Shown here: piece by piece, positions 58,401 through 64,000 of the stretch
Numbering within the stretch: position 1 is the first letter of the stretch
Layout of the letters: the number at the start of each line of letters is the position of its first letter
DNA from: Campylorhamphus procurvoides
Taxonomy: Eukaryota; Chordata; Aves; Passeriformes; Dendrocolaptidae
Assembly (NCBI GenBank): GCA_013396655.1
Contig: WBMV01000267.1
Coordinates: 1,284,333-1,348,332, forward strand
Reading direction: 5' to 3'
Length of the DNA stretch: 64,000 bases
Position numbers and translations under genes: made by a program
Notes under the pieces: model-generated
The model's database searches: none
What the model saw: the letters and a program-made list of their open reading frames with translations, nothing else
What the model was told of the DNA's origin: nothing

Positions 58401-61400
58401 CTGTAAGCAAATGTTTACATCTCTAGATAGATAGATAATTAGGCACTTGGTTGCCAATGCCTAACCCTGGCTTTTCTCGGGTAATCAGGTGCATTGCAAC
58501 ACAAGCGTTTAAAAAAACCTCTGATAGGAAAACTTTTCCTTAGTAAAGGAAGAAAAGATAGACAGTAAGACAAGCACACAGACTAGAGATTACCCAGACT
58601 GGTAGCAAAGGGATCATCCCACTTCCATCAGAGCAGTGTGTGGCCTTTGAAGAATGTAAAAAAAAAAAAATTCAAATTCCAAGATTACTGTGGAGCAATC
58701 AATATTGTATTAATTATACTTGACACTCTATAGTGAAATGAAGGGACTATCTAATTAAAAGCACAGCATTACCTTAATGAGAACAGCCCTCACTTGTCAC
58801 ACCACAGGAGGGTTTATAGCTTCCATCCCCACCCTCTATTCTTTGAATCCAAGTTCAAATTCAAGAGAAAGTTTGTTTATGGAATTAGGTCCAGATGTGT
58901 CTGATATTTTAGTAGTTACTTTCAGCAGTTCCCTCTACACACAATAGATTTGGGCTGTTTCTGAACATAATCTTTCCTCTGACTGGGCTCCATTGTAAAC
59001 CTGAGATTGGAAAGTGGTGATGGTGTCACTTCCAAACCCTCCTGACCTGGAGAATATGAAAAGATTTAGTCCACACCAACAATTCATATTCATTGTCCTC
59101 TCTGTCTAATTAAAACTTAAACTCTGTGTCTCTGTAACTGAGCTTCAGAGGACACTGCTTTGGTTAAGAAAAATTAGCTTAGCTCCTTGGGTTTGCCCTG
59201 GATTCAGCACCAGAGTAACAATCCAACTACAATTTGATGAGCAATACAATTATTCATTAAAAATAACTTTGTTGATATGAGTTTCCAGTTACCTTTTCAA
59301 ACACTGTATGACATTACTAGTATTTTCCATTACTAACACTACAAACACTATTGCCTCTTGTTTGACCTCATTCTTCCATCGTAGGCTGTGATGAAACTTT
59401 CCCCACTACTACAGTGCTTTTGTAACTTTGCTCTTGAATATAATGTCAAAGCACAAAAGCTTTTTATCTAGTGATACCTTAGAACCAGCAAAGGTAGAAG
59501 CAATGTGTGGCTGTGGTTGAAATGGATCTATCTGAAACTAAGAGCAGAAAACTGGGGAGAAGTTTCTGAGAGGTAGGAGATCCCTTACACGGGTCCTCAA
59601 CTCCTTCTTCCAGGGAACAAGGAGCTCCTTCTTCAAGGGATATTTGTTATCACTGTTTTTCATTGAATATTTATGATAACACAATGACAGTGGGAAATTT
59701 GAGCCCTCTCTGATGTCGGGAGTGGGGAAGAACCTTCACAGCATGTAGTTGTAAACTGCAAACTGATATGCATAGATTAAGAATCTAGTTTCCTGGTTTT
59801 CCCTCATAGCCAGTGCCAAAGAATAGTTCAAAGAGATGGTGCAGCAGGAAGAGAGAAGTTATGTTGTGCAGACTTATCAGAGCCTGGAGCTTGCGTGGCT
59901 TTGGGTAACATCAGTGGGGAGAAGTGGGATGCATCCTCTGGTAAATTTGGTCCACAGGAGTGCAGCTGACAGGACTGGAAGTGCTCCAGTAGAGTTCAGC
60001 TCCAGTTGACAAAGGCAGCAACCTTATATCTTGCTCATAAATTTATCAAATCCCTGTAAATGTTGGTTTTGTTTTTCTCTGTTCTTAGTAGGACTTCCAT
60101 TTAGGGACTTCGTTTTAATTTGTAGCTTATACTAGTTCATTCATGAACTGGCATTCACCACTTCCTGGTTTGCTGTCATGTTTTATTAAGTAGTTAAATT
60201 GTCAACTCTTCCTCTGCTAACTTGATCCTCTTTGCTTTGAGTTACAGCTGAGATACGCCTTCAAATGAAGGAAAGGTTTAGGATCTATGGCTTACTAGAG
60301 AGTGGATGAGCCTTTCCCCTTGTATTGAACATGTTTTTGAAATCATGAGCTGTATTCTTTAATTGTAGACTGCTGAACTACTGCAGCCTTGTTTTTAATA
60401 TGGACACTGCTTTTGGCATTCTATAGATTTTTTTCTGGCATACCAAGATTTACAGAACTCAGCATCAGTGAGTTCTGCAAGGGCATCTCCTTAATCAACC
60501 ACATGTAAAAACAGGATACTGTTGGGTTCATTGCTTTCCCCATTAGCTTGGAAATGTCTGATTTTCCTCTAGTGGCCTGGATGAGCTCTGGTCTGGCAAC
60601 TCTGGTGTTTTAACTTCTTTAAATTTTTGACCTAAGAGTCAAGTCACTGGTAGCACAATTGCAATTACAATTACTCATTTTGATGGAAGGAAGTGAGTCA
60701 TTAACAGGCAGCTCTCAAAAGTTTTCTGGAGTTTGATCCGAGCCAGCAGCAGACACTGTCCTCTCCTCAGCGGGCCATATCTCAAGAGATCCTAATATAA
60801 TTAGTAAACATCCTGGAATGTAGCACTTAGGTCATATTATCTCAATATTTATTGTTTTGTTTTGTTTTTACTGGCTTTTTAGAAGAAAACAAAGGCATAG
60901 GTAACCACATGATGTAGTCCAAAGACCTCATCAAGTGTGGAATTAGATGTCTGAAAATTAGATGTCTGGCCTATAGAAGGGACATTTTGAATTTGGGGGA
61001 ATGTGAAAAAAATTACAATAGGCACTGGAGTACCTGATGCTGCTATGAAATTGTGGAGGGTCAAGCCCAGGCAAAACGAGCTTCAGGCAGGATTCTGCCT
61101 TAGGCTTCTGGATCTTTTCTGGCACACTGACTCCCTCCTGAGACAGTGCTACCCTGTTACAGCTGCCTAATTTCACACCTGGTCACCAGACAACACTTTG
61201 CATGGTCCAGCAATATGGGAACTGCAATCCTTGTGTTGCTGTGAGATCTAGGGCAGTGACTTTAAGGTATGAGGGCTCATCATATTAGTCAAGGACATGC
61301 TTGACAGACGACCTACAACTCTAGGAATCAAAACTGTTTTTGAAATTCATGTCCTACAACACTTGCTGGATATTGGCATCTAAACAAACCTCAGTTTCCT

Positions 61401-64000
61401 GCAAATATAGTTTCATGTGTCTTTTAAAGTAGAGCTTATCTACCTCCAGGTTACTGGAAAGGCTCATTTTTAGCTTGGCATGATGAAATCTTGATACAGA
61501 ACTAGTTGATTAAATTTTCATTGTGTAAAAGTAAGACCTTCAGTGTTATAGAGTTCATTATAAAATGCTCAGGTTAAAAGCTGAAGATCAATTTGCTCTT
61601 CAGTTTGTGACGCAGACCTGGCTCTGCATCCATGACTGGAAGTTGAATTGTTGAGTGTGTGACAGCTAACTACGTACAGTTGTGATCTCTCTAATTTTAT
61701 CAAAACCTGTTTCAAAGGAAGTTCCATAATGCCTTTAATGCTTAACTTTAAAGCAGAAAAGCTCGATGAAAAATACATACACATTAACAGTTGGCAGCCA
61801 GCTTTTCTTCCAAAGTATGACAGCTTCTATTTCTACGGTGTTAAAGGCAATTTTCCCACTGGGTCTTTGGGACAGGCTAAAAGATGTGCAAAATTAACTG
61901 GGGAAAGAACTCTTATAAGCCTCTAAAGTATCAACAAATAGGCATCATCTTTTGGTTGGGATCAGAAGGGGAGAACAGCAGGAAGTTTCAATACTTTGAA
62001 TGTTTTCTGCGGCCAGGGTGGAGCTCAGTGATCTCCTCTGTTTATTCTTGTTGTTTCGTGCAGTCATAACAACTGCAGCTCCACCTGAACCACTAAATGC
62101 ACAGGTATCTTCAGGTGATCAGATAACATGCCTGTTAATACCACAGCAGTGCTGACCATGGTGTAAAATCCCCCTGCAAAAACTGTGCCAAGAATCATAT
62201 TTGGCAGCAATAATTGTCAAAAAATGGCTGTACCTTGTGGTTTTATTTTACACAGTTGACTTTTCCCCTCATAACAATCCCATGTCTGAGAATTCCTTAG
62301 ATTCTTGGAATGTTCCAGTTTTTGATCTAATAAATTAGTTTTTCTTCTAATTATTAAGACAAGACATTGCTCAACTGAAGAGAAATTTCCATTGTGTGAG
62401 GGCTGTAAATGGGCATTCTGCAAGAGCACTGTTGTGATCAAGGGAGCAGTAAAGTCACTAAATTCCCCTCAAAGTTTTTGTTGCAAATGAAGACAATATG
62501 ACTGAAAAGTGTTCAATGCTTTGTTGTGGAGGTGCTCAAAACAGTGAGTTATAGACAAAACCCATGACATTTCTGTCAAGAGATAAACCCAGCCGACTGT
62601 TAAGTCAGAATCATGAACCCTGGAGATCTGCTTAAAGAAAAATCTTAAATTTTGTGGCTCTCTCTCGAGTGGCTCTAACTGTGGTAGGACAGCAATCTAA
62701 TCTCCATCTGAGAAAGAAGGTCTTCCCTTGGAGCAGATTTCCCAGGCAGCCTGAGCTGGGCTCCTGCTGTCACTGCCCTGTCCCACAAAGCCACTTCTCC
62801 TTCAGCTCAGCATGGCCAAAAGCTTCTCTGTCATTAAGGGTATTTTCAATCGAATGAACTTGTTAGCGTTGATCCTGAAGGCTCCCCACAGCTCTAACAT
62901 ATTACATTTATCATATTTGGCTCATATCCTCAGATATGAGGATCTTCATGCCAGTCTTTTTGAGGGTAGATTGGGAATCCATCCCTGCAGGACAGAGCTC
63001 TCTGCTGCCCATGCCAATGGGCTCCTCAGTGTAGCATATGCACAACTAAATTTATGATTTACTAACACATTGGTCTGCCTGATAATCCACAGAGACTGTG
63101 TTGCTGGTGGAGACTTTGCAGGATAAGGAAACCCGCCCACATGGCAATTAATTCTCCAGGCAAAGACTCCCAGTGGTGATGAGTTTCGTATCTATCTGAT
63201 GCATGAGTGCTGGTGGCACATTTTTTTCCTTTAAAACACATCAAAGGGGAGACAGATGGTCAGATATGTGGCTAATCTAAACTGCTGGAAAGCCAGGGGC
63301 TTCAAGGCACAGGGCTGAGGACCTGGCTAGGACTGGATGGTGATAGGACCTCACCCAAAACAGACTTTTATGCCAAAAAGCAAATCGTGACAGCTCGTTT
63401 CAAAGACAATGTCTAGGGAATGCACTGCTGCTCTTAAGTATTTTGAATATGTCTGCATGATGAGTTTTGACTAAAAAAAAGACAAAAAGGGAAACCCAAG
63501 AAAGGCATGGAAACAATTTCTTAGATAAAAGGCAAAGTTCCTTACATGGGAAACACGTGAAAGACTGCAAAATATCATCACAGTAAAATATCTGGGGGAA
63601 CTGGATTCCCCAGGCCTTTTTCCCTTCTCTCCCAGTAAAATCAGTCTCCTGATTCCTCAAACGCTTTAGTTTTTAAATTCAGAAAATATGTATGTGCCAC
63701 CATATACTTTTAATTAGCTTAAATTTACATAATTCCATATTACCAACTACTGAGGCATCCAGAAAACCCACAGTTTTATTTTCTGGAATTTGGGGCCTGT
63801 TTCCCATTTGTAGTGTGGATGCTTCCTATCATGTGGCAGTGTGGGGGCATTGACAAGGAGAGGACGTGTAATTGACACCGTCAGGCTGCAAAATATCACC
63901 TGGAAGGAAGGAAAAAGCCTTTTCCTGAACAGTTTTTGTTTATTATCCATATTGTCCCAGCTTCTATAAGCCCAGGTCCTTCATGGGGCTGTGGCTGTGA

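Larger units (their letters stand above)
49729..64000. other. Non-coding stretch to the end of the window
   Basis: No gene is supported in these 14 kb. Simple and local repeats are listed separately. T-rich runs lie at 50200-50228 and 50351-50362, an A13 run near 58659-58671, a (GATA)3-type run near 58424-58436 and a (TTTTG)n run near 60853-60870. Candidate open frames are all under about 145 codons and lack support. Confidence 0.45.

Noticed and set aside
1..64000. CRISPR arrays, bacterial operons or other prokaryotic defence systems
   Set aside because: No regularly spaced direct repeats and no long adjacent open frames. The repeat content (CR1, MIR-like) is vertebrate.

Overview
The window looks like vertebrate nuclear DNA, most probably from a bird. 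The best evidence is five 3'-end fragments of CR1 LINEs carrying the avian-type terminal sequence (GGTTGGAAGGGA and CCATTCTATGAT-like motifs), in both orientations and from at least two subfamily types. Older elements that fit an amniote genome are also present: five MIR/CORE-SINE-like relics and one 5S rRNA-like relic (AmnSINE1-like element or 5S pseudogene). Base composition is AT-leaning with scarce CpG. There are no long open frames, no bacterial gene layout, no operons and no CRISPR array. This is how an intergenic or intronic gene desert should look.

Only one segment reads convincingly as protein-coding: 4874-5184 on the minus strand. It has a good splice acceptor, vertebrate-like codon use, a stop codon, and an AATAAA signal that starts two bases after the stop. 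A consensus donor (GTAAGT) lies 229 bp upstream at 5413-5408, inside a small CpG-enriched patch (about 5300-5900) with a CRE-like and a CACGTG site. Together these suggest a small minus-strand gene between about 4.85 and 5.9 kb, or the last exon of a longer one. I do not recognise the product. A second, weaker coding-like segment (32706-33078, plus strand, apparently frameshifted) is followed by a TATA-containing LTR-like stretch. It may be a decayed endogenous retrovirus remnant.

Layout: 1-4.8 kb, non-coding with two MIR-like relics; 4.85-5.9 kb, candidate minus-strand gene and CpG patch; 6-22 kb, non-coding with one CR1, two MIR-like relics and an AT-rich tract; 18.3 kb, isolated CpG cluster with E2F-like and NRF1-like motifs; 22.3-28.2 kb, two CR1 copies, a GC-richer block at 25.4-25.9 kb and a perfect hairpin at 27.65 kb; 28-37 kb, a 39-bp tandem duplication and the possible retroviral remnant; 37-64 kb, two more CR1 copies, the 5S-like relic, one MIR-like relic and simple repeats. 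Apart from the two coding-like segments I can support no gene, and no pathway can be built from this window.
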